Below, one piece after another: positions 29,517 through 37,942 of a stretch of 64,000 nucleotides of DNA. The translations under genes were made by a program, and so were the position numbers. The notes below the pieces were generated by a model, which had not been told where the DNA came from, ran no database searches, and saw only the letters and a program-made list of their open reading frames with translations. The stretch is taken from assembly GCA_029260795.1 (NCBI GenBank), contig JAJDCO010000015.1, positions 1 to 64,000 on the forward strand, given 5' to 3'. How positions within the stretch are numbered: the first letter of the stretch is position 1; each line of letters starts with the position of its first letter. This DNA is from Planctomycetota bacterium (GTDB taxonomy: Bacteria > Planctomycetota > OFTM77).

Positions 29517-32402
29517 TTACCTTGTGAACTGAATGTCGTCGATGGCGAAGAGCCCGGTCTTGGGCAGTCGAATCACGATCTTGCGGATCTGAGTCAGGTC
29601 GAGATCGGAGCCGTCCTGCCGAAAGCTGCGCAGCGGAACTCGAACACTGCTGAGCATCGTCTTCCAGCTCGTCCCGGGATGCGGGTACGGGTAGGGAATC
29701 GGGTCGAAGGCCTCACTGCCGAGCTCAACGCTCTGGCGTCGCCCGGCCCCGTCCTCGAGGTTGACCTCGAGTCGACCAGCCCCGAGCACCGGATTCTTGT
29801 CGACGTCATGGATGATCGCGACGCGCAGGGCCAGATGCGAGAAAGCTGAAACGTCCTGCTGCGCGACGGGCACCTCGGTCTCGTAGAACGTCGCCTGCCG
29901 CCAGCCCAGAATCAGACCGAGCGTGTCGTGATAGAAGCTCCCGTCATACGCGCCCGGTCGAAAGCTCGACTCGAGGAAGTCCTCGGGCGGCGGCGCGACC
30001 GTGACGACTCCACCGAGTGAGTTAGTCGACGGATCGGCCGGCCCATTCTGAAAGTCGTCCACGTCGAGGTGATCGGTGGCCTCGTAGGACCAGTAGCTCC
30101 TCACCCCGTCGAGCTCGGGCACGTGCAAGCGATTCTGGTGAATGGCCAGCAGATCCTGCTCGCCCATGCACCAAGCCTTGAGCCAAGCCGTGATGTAAAC
30201 CTTGGCGGCCAGCTGTTGCTTCTCGTCCGAGATTCGGTCGATGCCGACGCCGTCGTCGCCACCGAAGTTCCAGCTGGGATCGATCCAGATCGTGTTCCAG
30301 CTATTGTGATTCGCCCCGTAGATAAAGACCTGAGACTTGTCGGCCTTCTGCCCACCCGGAGCCGCACGATCGAACAGTCGGGCACCTTGCATGTTCGTGA
30401 CGTCACCGTCGCTCGAGCCCATCATGTTGAAGAAGGGCGTGTCCCCGAGCACGAACGAGCGCGGTCCCCCTCCCGGCGGATTCGAAGTGTTCTGATCGGT
30501 GGGCGCGATCGCGACCACACAACGAATGTCCCACCCGAGGTCGACGTTCTGGTTGATGATCTGGGCAGCGACGGCGCCTTCCCCTCCTCGCGAGTGACCG
30601 ATGAGCGCAATGTTGCGCATCTCGACCCGAGCCCGAAAGCGCCCGTTGAACGTCCCATCGATGAAGAATGGCTGGTTCCACTTGTCCCAGCGCTTGAGGT
30701 GCTCGAGGATCACCGCCCCCCTTTCGAGGTAGCGGTTGTTCTTGCACGTCACGTCGAACCCGTCCGCCGACACCGCGATGAACCCGTGGCTCGCCCAGAG
30801 ATCGAGCAGGTAATCGTAGCCCTCGTGGTTGGGGATGCGGTTCGAAGGTGCGCAGTTGCTCGAGCAACCGCTGCCGACGTTGCAGATGGCATGGTTGCCA
30901 TGCAAGATCACGACCAGCGGAAAGCGCTCCTTGCCCGGCGACATCGGGACATCCTCGCCCGCCGTCTCGCCCGGGTACGCCACCACCGCCCGAATGTCGA
31001 CGTTCCGATCCGCGAACGCCCCATAGGCGAGGTCTGCGGCATCGGGAAAATCATAGCGCGCGCGTCCGACCGGAAAGGGACCCGGCTGTGACGGATCGTC
31101 CAGGACTCGCAATCCAGCGACGATAGCACCGTCGAGAATATCGATGCCCGCCGTGTACTGCCCGTCGAACTGCGGAGGGCCGCCCAACGGACGCGCCCCG
31201 AGATCGATCACGACGTCATAGCCGTTCGGACCCGCCGGCGCCGGCTCGGGATTCGACCAAACGGGCCCCGAGTTGACCTCGAGCGTCCCGAACTTCACCG
31301 GCCGGATCTCGACCACCTCGGTCACGTCGTTCAAGGTCGGATCCGCGAGCCACTCGATGGGGTTCTTGTCCTCGACGACGTGGATCGCCGCCCAGCGGAA
31401 CACGGTGGCATCCGGCGATCCGGACTGGCGCAGGTCGCTCGGATCGACTGCCGCCGCGATGACGCCTCCACGCAGAAAGATGGATCGATGCTCGAAGAAC
31501 GGATACTCCGACAAGACCCGCCCGCTGAGCGCGACGTGGCGTTGGGCGGACGCCAGCGAGGTCAGCGCCGGCCGAATCACCAGTCCAGCGTCCAGGCCGT
31601 ACAGCACGATGTCGACATCGCGCAGCCGATTCTCGAGCCGGCGAGCGGGCGCGGGTCGCACGACGACATCATAGCGACCCACTCGCTGCTGCCCGGCGCT
31701 CCAGATCGGACCGATCCGCCCCGTCGTCGCCGAGAAGGTTCGCCGCACGTCCGTGACGTTCTCGAGAAGGTCCCCGGACTTCCAGCTCGATCGGTCGGCA
31801 ACGATCCAAACCTCGAGAGGCATCCCGGGAGCGATGCCATCGGCTTCGAGATACACGGCTTCGCGACCCACTTCGAAGCTCGATCGGAGACGCCCCTGGA
31901 AATCGGTCACTGAGAAGCGTGGGGACTCGGCGCGGCGGACTGGCAGGTCCCAACCGGCCACGAGCTGGCCTGAAGCCGAGACGCCGGCGCGGGTCGCGAC
32001 CCGCCGAAGCTCCAGCTCCCAGCTCGTCGCGAGCAGGTGACGCTCCGCTTCTTCTCGATCTCGGAAGCCGGGTCCCGGCACGCCGTCACCCGCCGGATCG
32101 GTCCCTGTGATCCCGCTGTGATACCAGATCAGCTCGGGCCCCAGTCGGCCCTTGGCGTCGGTGGCCGCTCTCACGAACCCGTGAATCGTGCCGTTCCCAT
32201 CGAGGAGAGTCAGCTCGTAGCCGCGGGCGGCCTCGAGGCCATCCACGGTGACGACGAGTGAGTCACCGGCCGTGAGCGCGGAAACCGGCTCCAGTCGGTC
32301 GTCGAGCAGCTCGAGCCGGGGATTCTCGGCGGCCCGGCCGGAAGATCCCAAGAGGGCGAGAATGAGTGCGGTCAGGACAGACCGGGACAAGGAGGCCAGC
32401 AT
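29517..32402 (-). CDS. Large secreted alpha/beta-hydrolase, 961 aa
   Basis: A signal peptide (LTALILALLGSSGRAAE, residues 9-25) is followed by about 450 residues of beta-sandwich-like sequence and then an alpha/beta-hydrolase core. The oxyanion-loop strand is PLVVILHGNHAICNVG and the nucleophile elbow is IALIGHSRGGEG, with Ser in G-H-S-R-G. Cysteines cluster after the oxyanion strand (CNVGSGCSSNC). The last 150 residues form another beta domain ending in FAIDDIQFTR, like a carbohydrate-binding or CBM11/30-type module. The core resembles PET-hydrolase/dienelactone-like serine esterases. The substrate is probably an extracellular polymer, but this is inference. I chose ATG 32402 with GGAG seven bases upstream; the longer frame adds non-signal sequence. 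Confidence 0.75.
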   Translation of the reverse strand: MLASLSRSVLTALILALLGSSGRAAENPRLELLDDRLEPVSALTAGDSLVVTVDGLEAARGYELTLLDGNGTIHGFVRAATDAKGRLGPELIWYHSGITGTDPAGDGVPGPGFRDREEAERHLLATSWELELRRVATRAGVSASGQLVAGWDLPVRRAESPRFSVTDFQGRLRSSFEVGREAVYLEADGIAPGMPLEVWIVADRSSWKSGDLLENVTDVRRTFSATTGRIGPIWSAGQQRVGRYDVVVRPAPARRLENRLRDVDIVLYGLDAGLVIRPALTSLASAQRHVALSGRVLSEYPFFEHRSIFLRGGVIAAAVDPSDLRQSGSPDATVFRWAAIHVVEDKNPIEWLADPTLNDVTEVVEIRPVKFGTLEVNSGPVWSNPEPAPAGPNGYDVVIDLGARPLGGPPQFDGQYTAGIDILDGAIVAGLRVLDDPSQPGPFPVGRARYDFPDAADLAYGAFADRNVDIRAVVAYPGETAGEDVPMSPGKERFPLVVILHGNHAICNVGSGCSSNCAPSNRIPNHEGYDYLLDLWASHGFIAVSADGFDVTCKNNRYLERGAVILEHLKRWDKWNQPFFIDGTFNGRFRARVEMRNIALIGHSRGGEGAVAAQIINQNVDLGWDIRCVVAIAPTDQNTSNPPGGGPRSFVLGDTPFFNMMGSSDGDVTNMQGARLFDRAAPGGQKADKSQVFIYGANHNSWNTIWIDPSWNFGGDDGVGIDRISDEKQQLAAKVYITAWLKAWCMGEQDLLAIHQNRLHVPELDGVRSYWSYEATDHLDVDDFQNGPADPSTNSLGGVVTVAPPPEDFLESSFRPGAYDGSFYHDTLGLILGWRQATFYETEVPVAQQDVSAFSHLALRVAIIHDVDKNPVLGAGRLEVNLEDGAGRRQSVELGSEAFDPIPYPYPHPGTSWKTMLSSVRVPLRSFRQDGSDLDLTQIRKIVIRLPKTGLFAIDDIQFTR

Positions 32403-32508
32403 CCGAGACTCCAGGAAGAGAGCGATCAGGACCGAATCCTGCCAGTCTGAGAAAAAACACGGCGACCGGCAAGGAGGCGGCGAGACCATTCCCGGGAAGA
32501 GGTCGGCC

Positions 32509-33951
32509 TCAGCCGGGTCGAGGGAGGGGACCCTGCCGAGGGATCATGCGGAGATCCCCTCGCTTCGGGGCCCAAGCGGCCCAGCCCATGCGCTGTCGCA
32601 GGACGTCGGTGAGGATCTCCATCTTGGCCTCCTCGCCATGCACGAGCACGACTTCGGGGCGAGAGGAGCCGAAGTGGGCCAACCATTCGAGCAATCCGTG
32701 CTGGTCGGCGTGCGCGGAGAATCCGCCCAGAGTGTGAATCGCGGCCTCGACCTTTACCTCGTCCCCGAACAGCTTCACGCTGGAGGCCCCATCCACCAGG
32801 ATTCTGCCCAGGGTTCCCTGAGCCTGGAAACCGACGATCACGAGCTGGGTGGACTTCCGCCACAGGTGATGCTTCAAATGATGGCGCATGCGACCGGCGT
32901 CGCACATCCCGCTGCCGGCCAAGATGATCGCGCCCCGGGACTCGTTGAGCGCCATCGACTCCGTCGCGGTCCGGCAGTAGTGAACGCCCAGCTCCCCGAG
33001 CGGATCCAGATCGGATTCGAACTCTTGGCGGATCTCGGGTCGAAGCAGCTCGAGATGGCGGCGGTAGATGGCGGTGGCCGAGATCGCCATTGGGCTGTCC
33101 AAGTAGATCTGCCCCGGCTCCAGCTTGCCTCGCCGCAGAAGCTGATGGAGGTAGTAGAGGACCTCCTGGGCTCGGCCGACGGTGAAGACGGGGATGAGGA
33201 CGTTGTCACGATCAGCTCGAGCGCGGTGGATGATCTCCTCGAACTCGAGAAGAGTCCCCTCGAGGTCTCGATGATTTCGATCGCCGTAGGTGGACTCCAT
33301 GACGACGAGGTCGGCCTGATCCGGCACCTCCGGATCGGGGAGCAGTGGATCACCGCTTCGGCCGATGTCGCCCGAGAAGACGACTCGCCGATCACCGGGC
33401 AGGAGAACCTCGAGCGACGCGGCGCCGAGAATGTGTCCGACCGGCCAGAAGCGAAGCTGAACGTCCTCACCGATCGACACCCACTGGTGAAAGGGCTGCG
33501 GACGGAACTGCTCGAGGCACGCCGCGGCGTCGGCGATACCGTAGAGTGGCTCCCGGGGTGGGTCTCCCCGGCGCTGCCGACGCCGATTGGAACGCTGGGT
33601 GTCTTGCTCCTGGATGTGCGCCGAGTCACGAAGCATGAGATCGCAGAGATCTGCCGTCCCACGGGTCGCGAGCACCGGTCCGGAGAAGCGGTCGCGCGTG
33701 AGCCGTGGCAAGAGTCCCGAGTGATCGATATGGGCGTGGGTCAACACGACGGCATCGAGCTCGGAATAGTCGGCCGGGAACGGGTCGGCATTCCGACGGC
33801 TCGTCTCGGACCTGCCCTGGAGGAGACCGCAATCGATCAAGAACCGCGTGCGTGCCGTCTCGACCAGAGTGCGAGATCCCGTGACCTCCCGTGCAGCACC
33901 GAGCCAGGTGATGCGTGCCGACTCGTCGTCCGACAGGCGAATGCCACTCAT
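32509..33951 (-). CDS. Beta-CASP metallo-beta-lactamase-fold ribonuclease, 480 aa
   Basis: The MBL core has the zinc motif HAHIDH (residues 72-77), GHILGAAS with H173, and SGDIGRSGDPL. The inserted beta-CASP domain carries motif A in ESTYGDR, motif B in AGSGMCDAGR and motif C His near residue 430 in LVHGEEAKM. FSAHADQ, also diagnostic, precedes the C-terminus. This is the CPSF73-like/RNA-processing subfamily of exo- or endoribonucleases. The start ATG 33951 overlaps the stop of the sigma-54 response regulator by four bases (ATGA), so it is the last gene of a USP-kinase-regulator-nuclease operon. A stress-induced RNA-turnover role is an inference from that context. Confidence 0.9.
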   Translation of the reverse strand: MSGIRLSDDESARITWLGAAREVTGSRTLVETARTRFLIDCGLLQGRSETSRRNADPFPADYSELDAVVLTHAHIDHSGLLPRLTRDRFSGPVLATRGTADLCDLMLRDSAHIQEQDTQRSNRRRQRRGDPPREPLYGIADAAACLEQFRPQPFHQWVSIGEDVQLRFWPVGHILGAASLEVLLPGDRRVVFSGDIGRSGDPLLPDPEVPDQADLVVMESTYGDRNHRDLEGTLLEFEEIIHRARADRDNVLIPVFTVGRAQEVLYYLHQLLRRGKLEPGQIYLDSPMAISATAIYRRHLELLRPEIRQEFESDLDPLGELGVHYCRTATESMALNESRGAIILAGSGMCDAGRMRHHLKHHLWRKSTQLVIVGFQAQGTLGRILVDGASSVKLFGDEVKVEAAIHTLGGFSAHADQHGLLEWLAHFGSSRPEVVLVHGEEAKMEILTDVLRQRMGWAAWAPKRGDLRMIPRQGPLPRPG

Positions 33952-35339
33952 GGGCGGAACTCCGAAGCACGCAGGCCGTGGTTCTTCATCAGTCGGTAGC
34001 AAGTCCCTCTGGGAATCTGTGCCTCCTTGGCCGCGGCGGTGACGTCGCCGGAGTGGCGCTGCAGCAAGTCTCGCAAGTAGTCGGCCTCGAAGCGAGCCAT
34101 CTGTCGGTCACGAAGGGGAAAGAACCCCGAGCCTCCCTGTCCCGGCTTCAAGCCACCCGCGGCGACGACCACCTTCTCGGGTAGGTCCTCGAGCTGGATC
34201 TGATCGGTGCGCGTGAGGGCGATACCGCGCCGAATGATGTTCTGAAGCTCACGCACGTTTCCTGGCCAACGATACTCGCGGAAGATCTCGAGCACGTCCT
34301 CATCGATGCCACTCACGGTCTTGCCCATGTCACGGCTGAATCGCTTCACGAAGTCATCGGCGAGCAGTCGCACGTCCTCTCCGCGATCCCGAAGAGGCGG
34401 AAGATCGATCCGAACCACATTGATGCGGAAGAACAGGTCCTCGCGGAAGAGCGCTTGCTGGATCTGGTCCTCGAGATCCTTGGCCGTGGCTGCCACGACG
34501 CGGACATCGGCCGGGATCTCTCGCCGACCACCAATCCGCCGCACCTTTCGCTCCTGCAGCGCACGCAGCAGCTTCGCCTGCAGCAGGAGGGGAAGCTCGG
34601 CGATCTCGTCCAGGAAGAACGTCCCGTGGTGGGCATACTCCATCAAGCCGATGCTCCGAGCGTTGGCCCCCGTGAACGCACCTCGCTCGAAGCCGAAGAA
34701 CTCGCTCTCGATGAGGTTCTCGGGAATGGCTCCACAATCCACCGGCACGAAGGGCGAGCTGACTCGCGCGCTGCGCCGATGAATCGAGCGCGCGACGAGC
34801 TCCTTGCCCGTACCGGTCTCGCCGATGATGAGGACGTCGACATCGGTCTCGGCGACGCGCTCGATCAGGTCGTACACACGTCGCATCTCGGGGCTCTGCC
34901 CGACCAGGTCGTCAAAGGCAAAAGGACGCTCGAGCTGTCGTTGGAGGAGACGGTTCTGCTCCTTCAGGCGGCGATTCTCCAGCAACCGACCCACCGTGGC
35001 GGCCAGCTCGTCCGGATGGAAGGGCTTGGTCACATAGTCGAGCGCCCCGAGCTTCATGCTCTCGACGGCAGTCTCCACGGCCGGAAAAGCCGTCATCATG
35101 ATCACGGGCAGCTCGGAGTCGTGCTCGCGAGCCTTTCGCAGCAGGTCGACGCCCGAAAGGCCCGGCATCCGAATGTCCGTGATCAGAAGATCGAAGCTCT
35201 CCTTGCCCAATCGATCGGCCGCTTCCCGAGGATCCGAGAGCGTCACGATGTCCACGTCCTCGAGTCGACTCAGGGTGTCTTCGCAGACCTCGAGCAAGTC
35301 CTGCTCGTCATCTACGACCAAGATGCGCACTTCGCTCAT
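33948..35339 (-). CDS. Sigma-54-dependent response regulator (NtrC/AtoC type), 463 aa
   Basis: Three domains are visible. The receiver (1-120) has D10-D11, phosphoacceptor D55 in LLITDIRMPG and K105 in VTKPF. The AAA+ activator (about 143-370) has Walker A GETGTGKE (173-180), the sigma-54 contact loop GAFTGA (220-225), Walker B in FFLDEIAELP and the second-region-of-homology Arg in FRINVVRIDLPPLRDR. The Fis-type HTH (about 420-460) includes VTAAAKEAQIPRGTCYRLM. It activates RNA polymerase holding RpoN from enhancer sites. It overlaps the kinase gene by four bases, and two sigma-54-like promoters flank the operon start (37735-37784). Confidence 0.96.
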   Translation of the reverse strand: MSEVRILVVDDEQDLLEVCEDTLSRLEDVDIVTLSDPREAADRLGKESFDLLITDIRMPGLSGVDLLRKAREHDSELPVIMMTAFPAVETAVESMKLGALDYVTKPFHPDELAATVGRLLENRRLKEQNRLLQRQLERPFAFDDLVGQSPEMRRVYDLIERVAETDVDVLIIGETGTGKELVARSIHRRSARVSSPFVPVDCGAIPENLIESEFFGFERGAFTGANARSIGLMEYAHHGTFFLDEIAELPLLLQAKLLRALQERKVRRIGGRREIPADVRVVAATAKDLEDQIQQALFREDLFFRINVVRIDLPPLRDRGEDVRLLADDFVKRFSRDMGKTVSGIDEDVLEIFREYRWPGNVRELQNIIRRGIALTRTDQIQLEDLPEKVVVAAGGLKPGQGGSGFFPLRDRQMARFEADYLRDLLQRHSGDVTAAAKEAQIPRGTCYRLMKNHGLRASEFRP

Positions 35340-37201
35340 GTCTTCGGGGCCTCCTCGGCGCCGCTCTCCGGAACGGGGAGTCGAACTTCGAATCGCGTCC
35401 CCTGGCCGGGGCTCGACTCGACGGTCAGCTCTCCTTCGTGACTTCGGACCAACCCCTGACAGATGGACAAGCCGAGGCCCGTGCCGCGGCCCGGCTCTTT
35501 GGTCGTGAAAAAGGGCTCGAAGATCCGCTGTTGAATCGGCTCATCCATGCCGTCGCCGTCATCCTCGACGCGAATGACGATCCCCTCTCGCCCATCCGAG
35601 AGCGTCCCGGACGCTTCGGTCGTCAGGCAGACTCGACCGCCGACATCGATCGCGTCGATCGCATTCAAGAGCAGGTTCAGAAACACCTGCTCGAGCTCAC
35701 CCGGGTTTCCGTATACCTTGGGAAGCCGCTCCGCGAGCTCGACCACGAACTCACCACCGCCCTGGACGATCCGGTCCCGGACCAGGTCGATCACGCGATG
35801 CAGCGCATCGTGAACGGGAATCACAGAGCGAGTCCCGAGCGACGGCCGCGCGAAGTCCAGCAGCCCTCGAGTCAGCCGCGACAACCGGTCGCACTGATTG
35901 ATGATCTTGCCCAGATCTCGCACCAGACGTGGGCTCAGCTCGGCCCCGAGATCCGAGAGGATCAGCCGCGCCTTGGCACTGATGATCCCCAGCGGGTTGT
36001 TCACCTCGTGCGAGATATGTCCCGCCAGCTCTCCAATGGCCGCCATCTTGGCGGCTTGCACGAGCTGCTCCTGGATGCGCTTTTGCTCCGTCACGTCCGT
36101 TCGAATCGAGACGTACCGACGCTCCCCGGCGCTATCGATCGGGACGATCGTCGTCTCGACCCAGTAGAGAGATCCCTCTTTCGTTCGATTGCAGATCTCG
36201 CCCCGCCAGGTATCGCCGCGCGAGATCGTGGTCCATAGCTCCCGAAAGAAGGACTTGGGATGATGGCCGGAGTTGATGATGCGATGATTCTGTCCCAGGA
36301 GCTCTTCCCGGGAGTACCGGCTGAGCTCGCAGAACTTGTCGTTGGCATACAGGATCCGTCCGGCCCGGTCCGTCACGGCTACGATCGCATGCTGGTCGAA
36401 TGCATTCTCGAGGAGCTGAAGCTCACGCAGGGCCGCGCGCGTCTGAAGCTCGCTGAGGTCCAGCGCCGATTGCAGCCCCCGAAGCGGCGTGACGTCCTGA
36501 ACCAGCAAGACGAACCCTCCTTCGACCGAGGAGCGCCGCGAGACGCGCACCCGGGCCGCGAAGACCTGACCATCCGAACGCTGCCCGACCGCCGGAGCCA
36601 CTCCCGAGCCGGCGAGGTCGGACAGAATCTGAGTCGCCTCCTGAATCCCGAGGGACGATTCGTCGCTCACGGAGTGAAGCAGTGTCGTCCAGGGCCGCCC
36701 CTGGAGCTCGGGACCCTCGACGCCGAAAGTCGCCGCCGCGCCATCGTCTCCCTCCTCGATCCTCCCGGCGGCATCGATCAAGAGGACGGCAGCCGACTGG
36801 GGCGCCGAGACCTCGGCATGGGAGCCCCGCCCCTCTCCGAAGCCTCGCAAGTTTCCAGCGGCAGACCGAACCAACAAGGCGGCCGTGGTCGGCTTCGGTC
36901 CGGCTCGCGGAACGCGGGCCAGCGCCACGCTGACATGACCCGAGGCGATCTTCGGCGAGATGCGCAGTGTGTCGATCTGACTCACACCGGCCGTGAGGGC
37001 TTCGTCGAGAGCCTCCTGGAGCGGGAGGGCTTCGACGTCCGCGAACAGGTCCCTCCAAGAGCGGCCGCGCAGATCGCGGCCGAGAGCGTCGAAGAGCTGA
37101 CGGAAGGCCGGGTTCATGTATCCCAAGCGCCCACTCGGGAGCACTTCCGCGACCGGCTCCCTCGAAGGGTCGAAAACGTGGTGCCAGGGGAACTCCTTCA
37201 C
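35336..37201 (-). CDS. Cytoplasmic PAS sensor histidine kinase, 621 aa
   Basis: No membrane segment is visible. Three PAS-like domains cover about 10-110, 135-240 and 265-375. The third is the clearest, with LYANDKFCELSRYSREELLG, followed by the PAC-type YWVETTIVPI and YVSIRTDVTEQK. The kinase core has H398 in HISHEVNNPLGI, the N-box NLLLNAIDAI, G1 in VEDDGDGMD and G2 in GRGTGLGLSICQG. It should autophosphorylate in response to a cytoplasmic signal (redox, energy or ligand) and phosphorylate the sigma-54 regulator encoded by the overlapping downstream gene. GTG start at 37201 with GAGGGAG upstream. Confidence 0.95.
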   Translation of the reverse strand: MKEFPWHHVFDPSREPVAEVLPSGRLGYMNPAFRQLFDALGRDLRGRSWRDLFADVEALPLQEALDEALTAGVSQIDTLRISPKIASGHVSVALARVPRAGPKPTTAALLVRSAAGNLRGFGEGRGSHAEVSAPQSAAVLLIDAAGRIEEGDDGAAATFGVEGPELQGRPWTTLLHSVSDESSLGIQEATQILSDLAGSGVAPAVGQRSDGQVFAARVRVSRRSSVEGGFVLLVQDVTPLRGLQSALDLSELQTRAALRELQLLENAFDQHAIVAVTDRAGRILYANDKFCELSRYSREELLGQNHRIINSGHHPKSFFRELWTTISRGDTWRGEICNRTKEGSLYWVETTIVPIDSAGERRYVSIRTDVTEQKRIQEQLVQAAKMAAIGELAGHISHEVNNPLGIISAKARLILSDLGAELSPRLVRDLGKIINQCDRLSRLTRGLLDFARPSLGTRSVIPVHDALHRVIDLVRDRIVQGGGEFVVELAERLPKVYGNPGELEQVFLNLLLNAIDAIDVGGRVCLTTEASGTLSDGREGIVIRVEDDGDGMDEPIQQRIFEPFFTTKEPGRGTGLGLSICQGLVRSHEGELTVESSPGQGTRFEVRLPVPESGAEEAPKT

Positions 37202-37232
37202 CGGCTCCCTCGCGATCTCGAACGATCGTGAA

Positions 37233-37682
37233 TCAATGGTGCACGTCCTCGTCTTGACCGACGACCAGCACCGGGCAGGGCGCCATGCGTTGCACTCGGA
37301 GGACCGTCGACCCAGCCACCTGATGTATGGGCCGGTTCTGACCGTGACAGCCGATCACGATCAGATCGGCTCGCTTGGCCCGGGCATGGCCCGGCAGTAC
37401 GGCCGCTGGCTGACCCCGAAGGACCTGGGTGGTGAGTCCCGGACGCTCGCCCAGCTGCTCCCGAACGAGCCACGTCAGCTTCTCCTCGGCCTCCACTTCC
37501 AGCTCCTTTTGAAGCTCGTCGATGGGCCGATCGGTCAGATAGATCCCGGTATAGGCCTCGAGGTCATGGACCACATGGACGACTTCGAGAGAGGCCTCGA
37601 AGCGATCGGCGAGCGTGGAGGCCCAACGCAACACGTCCCCAGAGCTGTCGCAGAAGTCGACCGCCGCTATAATGTTCTTCAC
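37233..37682 (-). CDS. Universal stress protein (UspA family), single domain, 149 aa
   Basis: A single Usp domain starts MKNIIAAVDFCDSSGDVLRW and ends with the nucleotide-binding signature G-x-x-G-x9-G-S/T, seen as IGCHGQNRPIHQVAGSTVLR with the following HxxxPVLVV-like strand. It is probably an ATP-binding type. The gene is first in the operon with the PAS kinase, sigma-54 regulator and beta-CASP nuclease (31 bases before the kinase), and is divergent from the two-domain Usp gene. The GTG start at 37682 has GGAGG five bases upstream. A sigma-54-like promoter lies about 53 bases before the start codon. Confidence 0.93.
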   Translation of the reverse strand: MKNIIAAVDFCDSSGDVLRWASTLADRFEASLEVVHVVHDLEAYTGIYLTDRPIDELQKELEVEAEEKLTWLVREQLGERPGLTTQVLRGQPAAVLPGHARAKRADLIVIGCHGQNRPIHQVAGSTVLRVQRMAPCPVLVVGQDEDVHH

Positions 37683-37734
37683 TGTCGCCTCCGAGGAGTT
37701 CGGCTCGCTTTTCCTGGGTCACGGATCATTATGC

Positions 37735-37750
37735 AGCAACCGCTTTGCCA
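37735..37750 (-). promoter_or_regulatory. Sigma-54-type (-24/-12) promoter for the USP-kinase-regulator-nuclease operon
   Basis: The minus strand reads TGGCAAAGCGGTTGCT, matching TGGCAC-R-N4-TTGCW at all but one of the defined positions and with the required GG-N10-GC spacing. Transcription should start about 12 bases further, leaving a leader of about 40 bases before the GTG at 37682. The third operon gene encodes a sigma-54 activator, so autoregulation is likely. Confidence 0.65.
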
Positions 37751-37768
37751 CCGTCATGGGTCGTTCGG

Positions 37769-37784
37769 TGGAACCGGAGTTGCA
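37769..37784 (+). promoter_or_regulatory. Sigma-54-type (-24/-12) promoter for the two-domain universal stress gene
   Basis: The plus strand reads TGGAACCGGAGTTGCA, with GG-N10-GC spacing and an intact TTGCA -12 element; two of the weaker -24 positions differ from consensus. It lies 18 bases from the divergent sigma-54-like site and about 160 bases before the GTG at 37943. Confidence 0.5.
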
Positions 37785-37942
37785 GTCCAGCTGCGACACC
37801 CGACCTCAGCGGTCTCGCAACCGAGGCGATTGCCAGCGAGCATTCGCGCGAGCGTGATTCGAAGCGAATGGATGTCACTCGATCGAGACTGGAGCCGTGT
37901 CGTCGACATGCCGCTCCCCCTTCCAGCTAGGAGAACTCAAGC

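Noticed and set aside
37841..37870. Inverted repeat cattcgc / gcgaatg as an enhancer site for the sigma-54 regulator
   Set aside because: Only seven bases per arm with a 16-base spacer, a single copy, and downstream of the expected start, which is not enough to call a binding site.
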